From Diphasiastrum complanatum (taxonomy: Eukaryota > Streptophyta > Lycopodiopsida > Lycopodiales > Lycopodiaceae), in contig CM055097.1 in assembly GCA_029204225.1 (NCBI GenBank), positions 49,416,754 to 49,480,753 on the forward strand: a stretch of 64,000 bases of DNA, read 5' to 3'. Below, piece after piece: positions 1-10,790 of the stretch (the first letter of the stretch is position 1; each line of letters opens with the position of its first letter). Both the position numbers and the translations under genes were made by a program. The notes beneath the pieces were generated by a model. The model saw nothing but the letters and a program-made list of their open reading frames with translations. It did not search any database and was not told where the DNA came from.

Positions 1-438
1 ATGATACCACGATCGTTGCAGAAGTCAGTGAAGCAATTTGAGATGTATTTGCCACCTCGATGATCTGCGTCACTTTGTTGCCAGTGCATCTCTCTGCCCA
101 ATTCACATACTCTGTGAATTTGTCAAGTGCTTCTGATTTATTCTGAATAAAATACACTTTGACAAATTTATTATAATCATCAGTGAAGGTAATGTTATAT
201 TTCGAGCCTCCTACTGAGATCACATTGAAAGGCCCACAGATGTGAGAATGCAGTAACTCCAAAATCTTGGTCGTTCTGCAGGAGTCTTTGAAAAATGGAG
301 TGCATGACACTTACGCTTCAGACATGCATCACAGTGGTCGAACTGTTTGCATTTGAGATGCTGACCCTTGTAATTGCTCCATGATGGCTTGCTTGGTATA
401 GTGCCATTGAGTTCATATGGCATAGTCTCATGTGCCAT
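1..438 (-). pseudogene. copia GAG-pre-integrase and integrase-core fragment
   Basis: On the minus strand, 438 down to 220 encodes the zinc-binding pre-integrase region of a Ty1/copia polyprotein, including a CDACLKRK-type Cys pair. A frameshift near 260-280 leads into the start of the integrase core, with LELLHSHICGP-like and TFTDDY motifs, the latter carrying the first catalytic Asp. It runs off the left edge of the window and stops abruptly near 438, where an unrelated plus-strand frame begins. The zinc region and core motif are visible directly; the copia assignment rests on that combination. It cannot be functional as seen because of the frameshift and truncation. Confidence 0.8.
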
Positions 439-465
439 AGAGTGTCTAGTGAATCATCATGAGGT

Positions 466-1965
466 TTGGTTTTTTTTTTTAATGAATTTGGTACTATTGA
501 TAGGTTGGACTATTTCAAATCTCTTTTTTCTCCTTTTCATTTTATTCTACCTTCTATAACTGAGGGCCCTGGTGTGGAGGCATTTTCTGGGATATATCTT
601 AGATTTAAGTCCCTGCTCAGTACTCCGTTTTTCAGGTCTTTGAATAAAGACATGATTCATTATCAGGACCTGGTGGCACTCAACAAGCATATCTACAAAG
701 CTAAGCTTGACAGAATGTTTACCAAGTTACACAATGATTTCAAGTCTGTAGATGAGTGTCCAATTCATAATAAAAAATGTAGATTTGTTGATTTTCAGTC
801 TGTTTTTATTTTTTTTCTTTTGTTAAATATTTTTGACGATTCGGACTCTGTGCCCTCCACTTCTGAAACAGCTTCTTCTAGTGGTACAAAGTCTGAAAAG
901 TCAAAGATTGTAGATATAGATACCTTTTTTATTGCCTTGAGGGTCCATTTAGATGATTGTTCTGATTTTGATCCTGCTCGAAATAGGGCTACTTTTATAG
1001 GCCCTAGAACATCACTACCCTTTCTCCTTTTGATAAATCTTTGATCACTTTGCCTACTTATATTATAGATAATAATTCCTTTTTGACAATATCGGATATA
1101 TCGGATCTTTTTTACTTCACTGAAGCTGAGACTCTTTGCATTTTGAGCAAAGATCTTGATGAATTTTCGGATATAATTGATTTTGATGCTGATGATCTTC
1201 TCCCTGGTGTTGATGATGTACATAATGATAAGTTTTATTCAGGGAAAGATTGCTTGAAAATGGTTGTGGAGGAAATGTGCAAAAAAGAAGATGATCTACC
1301 TTCTGAGGAAGAGTTTCTTATAATCCAAAGTCAACTTGGTTTTCCCCAGCCAACTGTCTTTTCACCAACAATATTGACATCGAAAGGTGGACATAATATT
1401 GATGGAGAGACAGTATTCAGAGAAGACAAAGCCGAATGCATAAGTTTTTGTCTCTTATCAAGTACTAGTAGATTTGTTATGTCAGATTATATACTGGAGC
1501 TTACTTTGCTTACTTTATTTATTTCAGGAAACAATTTTCCTTGATGATTTCGCAATTCGTCGAGGAGGGCAGAGATCTGCTGCGGGAGAATTTTCAAGAG
1601 ATCATACACTCGGGCACTATCTAAAGTCCTTCAAGAATAATGAGATAAGTGTTGCCCATTCAAAGTTTTATCAACATGGTGAAACTATAATTATGGCAAT
1701 CAAGGCATTATCTCATTTTCTTGGAGGACATAAATTTAATCTGGTGCATAAAATAATTTTTGTAAAGAAAACTATTGCTGTTAAAATTTTAGGATATGGA
1801 CCAGTGAATTCCATGCTCAGATCATCTCATTTTGCAGTGTATGCTGCTTATGTTGATCTGAGTAAGCATGAAAACTGTGAGCTATTGGATCCATACGAAA
1901 GAAGAAAATTGTTGCATGATTCTAAGTTGCAACTTTCATTGGAAAAATTATTGGAAGCAGATTAG
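466..1965 (+). pseudogene. unidentified reading frame in three overlapping segments
   Basis: I do not recognise this. Three plus-strand open segments (466-1044, 1041-1544, 1474-1965) overlap end to end and cover 1.5 kb in AT-rich sequence. The middle segment is acidic (DIIDFDADDLLPGVDD). The last has a basic, hydrophobic stretch around HFLGGHKFNLVHKIIFVKK and ends in a charged, probably helical tail. The frame change near 1528 falls on a pyrimidine-rich tract ending in cag, so an intron end is possible; the change near 1040 looks more like a frameshift. It ends within a few bases of the end of the convergent minus-strand frame at 1948, suggesting both belong to one mobile unit. No copia or gypsy domain is present. 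Confidence 0.45.
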
Positions 1966-3110
1966 ATACTGCTGAATTGTAGATTTTGTATTATGACGAA
2001 TTTGGATTCTTCTGTAAAACCATTGGAAAAGTTGCAGTATATAGCTGTTTTTTGTGCTAGTCCCGCCATGTTGTGTACTTTTATGAAATGCCGCTCTTGC
2101 TTGCCAATGAGATTTTTCCATTCCTTGCGATGACCATATGCTAGGACTTCCACTATTTCTTGCAAAGAATGTCGAATGATGTCGTAATATGTGCTGCATG
2201 TCATAAAAACATAATCTAAATCAGTACCTAAAGTATCTAACTTAATTGCACATATTTGTCTATCGTAGTATAAAATCAAAATCTTACCATATAATGTGTT
2301 ATATGATCAACACCCCATGCACTCTAAACTGCATCCACAAATTCATTGGTTGTTTTTTGTATCATTTGAACATCAGTATTTGAAAATTTATCTTTTCTCA
2401 AGTATTTCACCATGTTGTCTAACTTTTTCCAAACTTCTACTTTGTGTATACGAGTAGAACCTTCTTCTTCGAAATCTTGAGTTGCCCCAATAATTTCTTT
2501 CCAAACCGTGTATTGAACCTTAGATTGTTTGCCAGAATAATTTCATAAAAAATTTTGAGCTTTAGATCCTCCAATGCTCGGCTTGCATGGAATATTTCCT
2601 GTTTACTTGATAACTTGTCATCTTTTTTTATTTTAATGTGGCCTTTATGTAAGCCTGCTTTGGACAACACATCCTCTGATCTAGAAATAGCTTCCTTTGC
2701 AGAGGCCTCTGGCTCGGAATTCCATGCAAACAAGATGTGAAGATATATTATTTTTTCTATAATACGCACCTCCGCATGCAATGTACAGATATGAACATTT
2801 CATAGAGGAATCGGTAGTACAGGTTTCCAATTAGGATCTTCTCGATCTCTTGATATTTTTGTACTCCTTGTCATGTCTTTTGCTGTTTTCATGCAGTACA
2901 AACAAGGGTGTTCAGAGTTAGCGCCATGGGATACATTGAACATACATTTTAATGTCTTCAGATCTCCTGCTAAATGTCATTCAATGTTGAAAGTGCCAAT
3001 TCCAAGAATATTGAGTGGAACTCCCTCATCAATACAGTAGTATAGTAACAAACAACACAATGACAATAACAAAGTTGGAAATGGCACTAACGACTCTGCT
3101 GGAGATAGAG
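1948..3110 (-). pseudogene. degraded transposon-like protein of uncharacterised eukaryotic family
   Basis: Reading the minus strand from about 3110 downward, pieces in different frames form one protein. They are: a GDLKTLK...GANSEHPCLYC region with a Cys pair; a charged stretch followed by THAEVRI-like residues (2781 down to 2437); WKKLDNMVKYLRKD; WGVDHITHYM; and finally WSSQGMEKSHWQARAAF with TQHGG and LQLFQWFYRR (2199-1948). From memory, this order of motifs (zinc-like Cys pair, hydrophobic HITHYM-like motif, then QG.EK..) is shared by large uncharacterised proteins scattered through cnidarians, sponges, fungi and early plants that look transposon-borne. That family link was not checked. 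Several frameshifts and stops make it a pseudogene, and a copia fragment cuts its N-terminal side near 3190. Confidence 0.5.
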
Positions 3111-3189
3111 ATGGCATAGGCTTTTTTCAGAAATGTCACTCCTAATTCAGATTTTTGAGTGTTCCCAAGTACTGGGAGGGAATATTTTA

Positions 3190-4500
3190 GCATATCATTT
3201 TATAAAATAAGATATGTATCTAAGTACTCTTTTTGCCATTTTCCCATGATGAATAGTAGGATTTTGCATAGCTTGGCTCAATTTATGAATACTAGAACTT
3301 ATATCAGTCCTAGTTATAGTGAGCCAAATTAAGGAGCCTATAAGACTCCTTAAAAGAGTGATGTCCATGAAGGATCTTTCATCACCTTTGTTAAAGGCTT
3401 CTACAATTTGCTCCATAGGAGTTTCTATACTCTTACAATCTAGCATATTGAACTTTTTTAACATTGAAAGAGCATACTTGGATTGACATACAAAAGCTTT
3501 TTCATTATAAAAGTCAATCTCTAATCCTAATATGTAATGAATTTTTCCAAAGTCTTGCATCTTGAATTCTTTTCCAAGTGCAACCTTGGTTTCCTCAACT
3601 AACTTGATACAACTTCCTGTTAGAATGACATCATCAACATAAATGAGAAGGATGACAATATCTCTATCATAAAACTTGACATACAAGGAAGGATCATAGT
3701 TACTAAGATTAAATCCTAGTGAATCAAGAAAGGTGTTAAGTCAAGAATACCACGACCTTGGAGCTTGCTTTAGTCCATATAGACTTTTGAAGAGCAAACA
3801 AACTTTGTTTTTGTCTTGGATGAACCCAATAGGTTGATCCATATAAATCTCTTCTTCTATAGTATCCATTTAAAAATGCATTAGAGACATCTAGTTGAAA
3901 AACTTGCCATTTGAAAAAACATGCAATAGAAATTATGATTCTAATTGATACCATCTTGCAACTGGAGCAAAAGTATCTTCATAATCAAGTCCATAAACTT
4001 GAGGAAAACCCTTTGCACAAAGCCATGTCTTGTACTTGTTGATTGTGCCATCTTGATTATATTTGACTCGAAAAACCCATTTGCAACCAATGGTGTGCTT
4101 GTTGGATGGAAGATCCACAAGCTCCCATGTCTTGTTGGCCATCAAAGCATCATATTCCTCCTTCATGGCTAGAAACCATTCCTTCAAATTGAGTGCATCA
4201 TATACATCCTTTGGCCCCTCATGTGAAACAAAATAAACACAATTAGTGGATTTGAGTTCCACTTGCTTGCCTTTATCTCCATATGTAAGCCTCTTAGGCT
4301 TGGATCTTTCTCTTTGTGATCTCCTTGGTGAAAATATTCGAGGTGACTCCTCTTCAATTCTCGGCCCCATCTCTCCATGATAGTCTTCAAGGGTGATGAT
4401 AGGAGAATCCTTTTTAGAATCTTTGATCTCGGACTCCTCAAAGGTGTATTTTTGAATCTCATGGAATATAACATCCCTACTCTCAATTGTAGTAATCAAT
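3190..4500 (-). pseudogene. copia reverse transcriptase / RNase H fragment
   Basis: This is a minus-strand Ty1/copia pol piece in three frames. 4499-3933 begins in the integrase tail (SRDVIFHE), passes a basic linker (RRSQRERSKPKRLTY) and enters the RT N-terminus (KEEYDALMANKTWELV, GCKWVFRVKYN, DYEDTFAPVAR). 3954-3736 has the [11 protein letters not shown] motif. 3686-3195 has the polymerase motif LIYVDD, then the RT connection and the LIGSLIWLT...LRYI region. It lacks gag, protease, most of integrase, the RNase H active site and both LTRs. The sequence is closest to the 48485-54087 element, with the same SRLTY linker style. Frameshifts near 3700 and 3950 inactivate it. Confidence 0.85.
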
Positions 4501-4755
4501 ACTATTTCCTTATTGCATTCACTTTGTGTCAGGATATATGCATCTCTGTATTGCTTCTGTAACTGATAGAAATTGTCTGGGAATTCAATACTTTATGTTT
4601 GGCTACGTAATCACTTAGTATCTAGCGATTTCAAAGTTACTTGCTAAAGATTGGACGTGATTTCCATCACTACTGCTTTGTTCAATTTTTGATAGGTGTA
4701 GTCATGCATTGGAAGTATGAAGTTTTCACATTCTATTGCTCACCTATTTTCGACA
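4501..4755 (+). repeat. probable remnant of copia 5' LTR
   Basis: This stretch lies between a minus-strand RT fragment and a clear primer-binding site. It ends in CA immediately before TGGTATCAGAGC, as an LTR does. Its left edge is not defined, because no matching copy starting at the expected 3' LTR position (7109) could be aligned by eye. It may therefore be truncated to at most about 255 bp. Confidence 0.45.
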
Positions 4756-4767
4756 TGGTATCAGAGC
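4756..4767 (+). other. retrotransposon primer-binding site (initiator tRNA-Met)
   Basis: TGGTATCAGAGC is complementary to the 3' end of plant initiator tRNA-Met and is the standard plant copia minus-strand primer site. It directly follows a CA dinucleotide and precedes the gag start at 5025 by about 260 bp. Confidence 0.85.
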
Positions 4768-5024
4768 ATACCATCATAGTATCAATGCTAGATCAATACT
4801 TCTTTATTAAAACCGTCGCAATATCAGACTTGTGATCTCTATCAGGGCCTAATACTATTTTGATATCAGAGCAAAAAGCTCTAATACTTAATATCTTTCG
4901 CGATATCAAATTGATATCATACTCTTCAGTTCCTTTCATCCTTTCAGTATCAGAGAATTGATTTTTAGTTGTTGGCATCACTACATCTTAGCATCATCGA
5001 TACAATCGATAGACTAAGTTCTAG

Positions 5025-5600
5025 ATGGATTCTCAAAGTAAAGCTGGTCTTTTCGCAGACAAGCTGAATGGATCCAATTATCATTTGTGAAAATTTAAGA
5101 TGAAGACCTTGCTAATTGCCAACAAGTTGTGGGATGTTGTTACAGAAGTGAAACCTGAAGACAACACAAAAGACTCAAAATGAAAATCTAAGGATGGTAA
5201 TGCTTTCACGCTTATTATCCTCAATGTATCAAATACTCAAATTGGCCACATAGCTGAAGCTAAAACTTTGAAAGAACTTTGGGACATCCTGAGCTCACTA
5301 TATGATGTGAGAGATCTAACTACTAAGTTACATCTTCGAAGAAAATTCTTTACACTCAAGATATCAAACGGTGATTCTCTTCAAAATTATATTAACCAAT
5401 TTAAGGATCTCTTGCAACGGATGGCTGTTGTCGGATCAGTCACAGACGATCAAGACGCAATAATGACATTGCTTTCAAGCCTGCCCTTTACATATGAGAA
5501 CTGGGTGATGATCATCATGACACACTCAGATTTAACTCTTACTAGAGTTATCACTATGTTGTTGCAAGGAGGAAGATACTACTCTGACTACATGCACTAG
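5025..5600 (+). pseudogene. copia family A gag, N-terminal two-thirds
   Basis: The ATG at 5025 starts MDSQSKAGL, identical in style to the minus-strand gag at 26945. The frame runs to 5600 with two in-frame TGA codons at 5088 and 5181. The second sits where the sister copy has Trp (DSKWKSKDG), so a G-to-A change explains it. The UBN2-type gag region (LSSLYDVRDLTTKLHLRRKF, MTLLSSLP, THSDLTL) is clear. The C-terminal zinc knuckle is lost in the deletion at 5575. Gag would form the virus-like particle of the element. Confidence 0.8.
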
Positions 5601-7090
5601 AGTCAAAAATCATGACGCACTCTCTAATTTAGTTGCATTAGCTAGTATCTCTAATGAAAATGTAAACGACAGTGCTGTTCTGTGGCATAGTCAATTTGGA
5701 CACGTGAATACAAGATTACTTTCTTATGTGCGTTGTAATAATTTAGCTGATGGTTTGAATTTCCCGTCTTCATTAGATAGGAAGTCTTTCTTTTATGAAT
5801 CACGCATCTATGGCTTTGTGGTCCAATGCCAACCCCGTCATTAGGAGATGCAATCTATTTTATCACTTTCATAGATGATTACTCAAGATGATCTACAATC
5901 ATGTTCATTAAGCACAAATCTGAAGCCTTTGAATGCTTCAAGAGATTCAAGGCCATGGCTGAGACACAAACGTCTAGAAAAGTGAAAGCACTCCGAACTG
6001 ATGGTGGCGGCGAATACATATCTAACGAGATGTCTGACTACATGGCTGAACATGGTATTAGAAGATAGTTCACCACTTTCTACTCACCTCAACAGAACGG
6101 GATTGCAGAAAGGAAGAATCAAACTCTCCTCAACTCAGCCAAATCTGTGCTACATCAAGCACACCTACCTATGAAGTTCTGGGCAGAAGCTACTGCCACA
6201 GCCTGTTATGTGCAAAACAAGTTCAGCACCAAAGCCGTCAACAACAAGATTTCTCATGAAGTTTGGCATGGGCACAAGCCTACTGTCAACCATTTAAAAA
6301 AATTTGGTTGTATATGTTTTGTTCACATTCCTAAACAGCTTAGGAAGAAGCTGAGTCATAGGACAAATAAATGTATTTTCATTGGCTACCCTGATGAATA
6401 TAAAGCTTATAAAGTTTATGATCCATCCACCAATGTAGTATTTGTCTCTAGGGATGTAATATCTCAAGAGTATACATACTATGATTTCAAACAACCATCG
6501 ATAAACGATGCTATATCATTGCATCCTATTTTACGTAGCATGGATTCTTCCAACATTGATGTTCCTTCTACATAACCTGCAGCTACAGCTATAGAAGCTG
6601 AGCAGCCGACAATACTTGTCATAAGACCAGACCAAGCTAGCTTGAACAGATCTGAAAAAATTCAAGAAGAGGCATTATTGAATCCTGGTCAACTCTACGT
6701 CCGCAGATCCTCACAGACTCGGACAGTTCTTGAGAGGTATGCACCTCAATCATTCTGGATTTCATCAGAAGAACTAAAGAGCCTAGCCGAAGCAATTAAC
6801 TCCAAGGATGTTGTGAAGTGGCAAGAAGCTATCGAAAGCGATTACAACTCACTTTTGACGAATCAGACCTAGACATTGGTCGACTTTCCCACTCACAAGA
6901 AAGTTATCGACAACAAGTGGATCTTCAAGAAGAAGGTCAACTCTGATGGTTCCATTGCAAAATGGAAAGCACGTCTGGTGGCTGCTCCACAATAGAAATG
7001 GTAGCAGACATCTTTACCAAAGCGCTTCCCAGGATCAAGCACCAGAAGTTCTTCAACATGCTGAACTTGACGAAGATACCAAGGCACCAA
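5601..7090 (+). pseudogene. copia family A pol remnant (integrase, partial RT, RNase H tail)
   Basis: After the deletion, the pre-integrase region (LWHSQFGHVNTRLLSYVRCNNL) is followed by an integrase core with frameshifts and stops between 5810 and 6140. The best-preserved part, 6147-6575, is the integrase C-terminal half (FWAEATATACYVQNK, KFGCICFVHIPKQ, CIFIGYPDEYKAYKVYDP). 6642-6872 is the linker and RT N-terminus (VVKWQEAIESDYNSLL). From 6976 the text is the last part of RNase H. The Trp in NQTWT has become a stop at about 6870. It is not translatable as one protein. Confidence 0.85.
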
Positions 7091-7108
7091 CCGTGACCTT
7101 AAGGGGGA

Positions 7109-7400
7109 CTGTTAAAAATTAAGCCCACAGTTTCCTCCTTGGTGAATGACTAATTTCATTTCGCGATTTTTTTTCTGCATGTTTATTGATCATTGATCTA
7201 GGGTCAGGTGAAATCAATTTTGGTTCTACATCTGCTCATCTGATACCTGCATGAATCACAAACTTAGACAGCCAAATTATTTGAAGCACGTCTACAACGG
7301 GCTTCCGGCTGATCTCCAGCAAAAGGTAACCAATCCTGTCATAATTTCAAGTTCAGATGTTAAGTTCAATTACTTGAAGTTATTGAAGACTTGGCCATGT
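7109..7400 (+). repeat. start of family A 3' LTR and flank
   Basis: TGTTAAAAATTAAGCC follows the polypurine tract AAGGGGGA, so 7109 is the expected LTR start. The right end is not visible. A possible captured exon lies at 7255-7326, and an 80-bp repeat shared with 24901-24980 begins at 7401. Confidence 0.5.
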
Positions 7401-7482
7401 TCAAGGACTTCCAACAACTAGCATTTAGAACAAGTCTGCAAATTTACATTACTTTTTTAACAGTCTGCAGAAGTGCTTCCTA
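7401..7482 (+). repeat. 80-bp repeat E, copy 1
   Basis: This segment matches the reverse complement of 24901-24980 at roughly four bases in five, including a 19-base identical run around GCATTTAGAACAAGTCTGC. Here it lies about 300 bp downstream of a family-A 3' end in plus orientation. Both copies can be translated to LAFRTSLQ.YITF.TVC, so the ancestor may have been coding. Its position is used to infer a rearrangement at 24980. Confidence 0.7.
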
Positions 7483-8394
7483 CAACTGTCGCTCAATAGT
7501 TGTAAGAAGAACTCCTCAGGGAGTAGAAACCAGGAGACATCAGAAAATAGTGGAATGGTAGATCAATCCCCAGGTCCTGCACATCTACCTGATACTAATT
7601 CCAAACCATACTTTAAGAGAAGAAAGCATCAACAAGCACATTCATACATCAGTACCCAAACAAAAATGCATGAAGATGGAGTATGAGAAGAAATGCACAT
7701 AGAATGATCTTCAATTAACAAAGCAACAATATTTTAGTACAGATTACATGCTTTAGATTTCGTGGAGGAGGCCTCTATCTATAGCCATGTTGTAGAACCC
7801 AATTACATATTATTTTGGAGTCAACCTCTTGCAATAGAGTGAATCCCAATCTATAATAATTTGAGTTCCACCTCTTACTTGATAATAGGAGGCCTCTTTA
7901 TTAAAAAACATCACTCAAGCTGAGATAATCTAATTTGCTAGCTCCCACATGGCTATCCATCTTTCGGGACGTACCATGGGGCTCACAACTGTATATTTTA
8001 GCCTAGCACTATAGTTCTCGTGCTCTCAGACTTGGCTCTCAATTTCATCTCTGCTAGAAGCCCTTTTGAGTAGAGGCTCTCTGCATCGACACCTCGGGGC
8101 AGGGCATCAGCTAACACATATTGAGTCTCACTTCCAGTAATACCACACACACACACACACACACAAACCATTTCTAATCTCTTCGGTGGACTGTACTCTC
8201 GTTTTTGTGAGTATGAACTAATTTTTAAGATCATGTTGGGCAATTAGAACACTTAAAGCTGTGATTATATTCAGCAGAAGCTTTCTATTAGACTATTTTT
8301 GCATCTAGCAGCTGATTGTAATGGGAGAGCTATTCTGCAATATTCATGTTGTCTTCTCCATTCACGTTCTTAGCACTCCCTTGCCCCATCAGAT
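7483..8394. other. non-coding interval, with (CA)11 at 8144-8165
   Basis: No gene is recognisable. It contains a perfect (CA)11 microsatellite at 8144-8165. It also holds a stretch at 7948-7995 (ACATGG..TCCATCTTTCGGGA..) shared with 21781-21830. The last part before 8395 is probably the end of a copia LTR, because a primer-binding site follows. Confidence 0.6.
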
Positions 8395-8406
8395 TGGTAT
8401 CAGAGC
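8395..8406 (+). other. retrotransposon primer-binding site
   Basis: TGGTATCAGAGC is complementary to initiator tRNA-Met and lies about 80 bp before a plus-strand copia gag reading frame. It marks the start of a second copia element (gag type B). Confidence 0.8.
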
Positions 8407-8469
8407 ATAGCTCATATAAACTGAGAGATTAAGTGTGTTCTATTTGTATTACTGTTAGTATTCTCATAT

Positions 8470-8697
8470 AGGTAGCTCTTCGTCTTCATCATCCAACGAA
8501 ACTAGAATCATTGATAAGTTCAATGGTTCTAACTTCTACATCTAGAAGTTAAAACTCCGAATGATGTTGATAGATAGAGATCTTTGGGATGTAGTAGAAG
8601 GTTCTGACCTGAAACCAGAAGATTGTGATCAAGCGAAGGCATGGAAGACCAAAGATTAGAAGGCCTTAGCATGCATCACATTCAATCTTCGTTCGGT
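8470..8697 (+). pseudogene. copia gag N-terminal fragment (type B)
   Basis: This plus-strand reading has a Ser-rich start, then IIDKFNGSNFYI, KLKLRMMLIDRDLWDVVEGSDLKPED and KALACITFNLR. That is the usual first 75 residues of a copia gag, with Trp-to-stop changes at about 8544 and 8658. It ends at 8691-8697, where minus-strand RNase H sequence begins with a short shared ATCTTCG. The missing continuation of this gag resembles the piece starting at 24980 (SQISHVTTCKTSKDALDLL), which supports a rearrangement. Confidence 0.7.
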
Positions 8698-10790
8698 TTA
8701 GCATGTTGAAGAACTTTCTGATGCTTGATCCTGGGAAGCGCTTTGGTAAAGATGTTTGCAACCATTTTTGTTGTGGAGCAATATTGAAGGATCACTTGCC
8801 CTGAGAAAACTTTCTCCCGAATGAAATGATACTGGATTTCTATGTGCTTGGATTTGCCATGAAATCTGGGACTCAGTGACAGTGAAATACAGCTCAAGTT
8901 GTTACACAGAATGGTGGTAGCATTGAACTGAGTGTGATGTAAGTTGTGAAGTAACAACCTGATCCATACAACTTCTTTTGAAGCTTGACATGATGCGATG
9001 TACTCTGCCTCGGTCGAAGAAAGCGCAATTGATTTCTACTTCCTTGAATTCCATGAAATCGGTCCCTCTGCCAAATAGAAACGGAACCCGGAGGTAGATT
9101 TTCTGGTAGAGACTGTTCCTCCCCAATCTGAGTCGAAGTAGCCTCGCAAGACGAGTGGGTCGATAGCATTTCCATCATAACATAAAATGTCATCTAAACT
9201 TCCCTGAATATATCTCATCACTCTCTTTAATACTTTCCAATCAGAGATCCTAGGATTAGACATGAATTGACTTAACATGCTAACAGTGTATGCTAAATCT
9301 GGTCTAGTACATTGCATACATCAAAGATCCTATTAGTGAATGATAAGGGTACTTCTCTATGTCAAGTACTTCACTATCAGAATTAGTACAAGTAGGTTCA
9401 GTCAATACTATACTTAGATCAGTCATGTCAAATCCCTTTAAGAGATCACTCTTACTAGTGTGCATAAGAGAAGTGTCGTTAGACAAAATAAATGCATCAT
9501 CTACATAAAGAGCTATGTGAACTAAATTGGTGCCTATATGCTTTGAATAAACATTACGGTCAACTGAATTGTTTGCAAATCCCAATTTAATGAGATAAGA
9601 GTTGATTCTATCGAACCATGCTCTTACGGCTTGTTTCAGACCATAGAATGCTTTTTGCAACTTGCACACTTTGTGCTCTTGGCCTTTGACTTCGAATCCT
9701 TTCGGTTGGAAGGTATATAGCTCCTCTTCAATGTTGCCATTGATAAATGTTGTCTTGACATCCATTTGGTGCATTTTTAGGTCTTTAGCGGCTGCTAACA
9801 CAATCAGAGTCTTGATTGACTGCATCTTGAAAACAAGACTAAAAATTTCCTGATAATCCACTCCTTGGACTTGAGTGAATCCTTTAGCCACCAACCGTGC
9901 TTTCCATTCAGAAATGGAACCATCAAAGTTGATCTTCTTCTTGAAGATCCACTTGTTGTCAATAACTCTCTTGTGAGTGGGGAAGTCGACCAGTGTCCAG
10001 GTCTGGTTCATCAAAAGTGAGTTGTACTCACTTTCCATAGCTTCTTGCCACTTCACAGCATCCTTGGAGTTAATTCCTTCGGCTAGGCTCTCTGGTTCTT
10101 CTGATGAAGTCCAGAATGATTGAGGTGTATACCTCTCGAGAACTATCCGAGTTCGTGAGGATCTGCGGACGTTTGGTTGACCAAGATGCGATGATGCTTC
10201 TTCTTGAATTTCTCTAGATTTGTTTGAGTTGGCTTGGTTTGGTCTGATGACAGGTACTGTCGATTTCTTGGCTTCTATAGTTGTAGCTGTAGATTCTGTA
10301 GAAGGAACATCAACGTTGGAAGAATGCATGCTACCTAAAATAGAATGAAATGACATATCATCGTTTATCGATGGTTGCTAATGTATGTTCTTGAAATATT
10401 ACATCCCTAGAGACAAATACTGCATTGATGGATGGATCATAAACTCTATAAGCTTTATGTTCATCAGGATAGCCAATGAAAATACATTTATTTGTCCTAT
10501 GATCCAACTTCTTACTAAGGTGTTTAGGAATGTGAACAAAACATATACAACCATAGATTTTTAAATGGCTGACACTAGGCTTGTGCCCATGCCAAACTTC
10601 ATGAGGAATTTTATTGTTGATGGCTTTGGTGCTGGATCTGTTCTGCATGTAACAAGGCTATGGCAGTAGCTTCTGTCCAGAACTTCGTAGGTAGGTGTGC
10701 TTGATGTAGCATGGATTTGGCTAAGTTGAGAAGAGTTCGATTCTTCCTTTCTGCAATCTCGTTTTGTTGAGGTGAATATGAAGTGGTGAA
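8691..10790 (-). pseudogene. copia family A integrase C-half, RT and RNase H
   Basis: On the minus strand from 10790 downward: integrase from FTTSYSPQQNEIAERKNRT through KIYGCICFVHIPKHLSKKL and IFIGYPDEHKAYRVYDP (to 10358); then a 350-codon open RT frame (10356-9304) with WKARLVAKGFTQVQGVDY, VKTTFINGNIEEELY, YGLKQAVRAWFDRI and the catalytic ALYVDD; then RNase H (9317-8682) with YFDSDWGGTVSTRKSTSG and KHIEIQYHFIREKV. Frameshifts separate the three blocks. RT position KTTF replaces the usual KTAF. No 3' LTR follows. The 5' cut in integrase is one of the inversion breakpoints. Confidence 0.9.

Larger units (their letters stand above)
4756..7110 (+). mobile_element. internally deleted copia element, family A
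   Basis: The order is primer site (4756), leader, gag (5025-5600), pre-integrase and integrase (about 5600-6575), N-terminal RT (6642-6975), RNase H tail (6976-7076) and polypurine tract (AAGGGGGA, near 7100). Two internal deletions are visible. About 600 bp holding the zinc knuckle and protease are missing at 5575. Most of RT, connection and RNase H is missing at 6976, where RT text jumps to the VADIFTKALPR region. Several TGA codons replace Trp codons. It is a dead copy but gives the reference arrangement for the other family-A pieces at 8691-10790 and 24980-26945. Confidence 0.85.
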
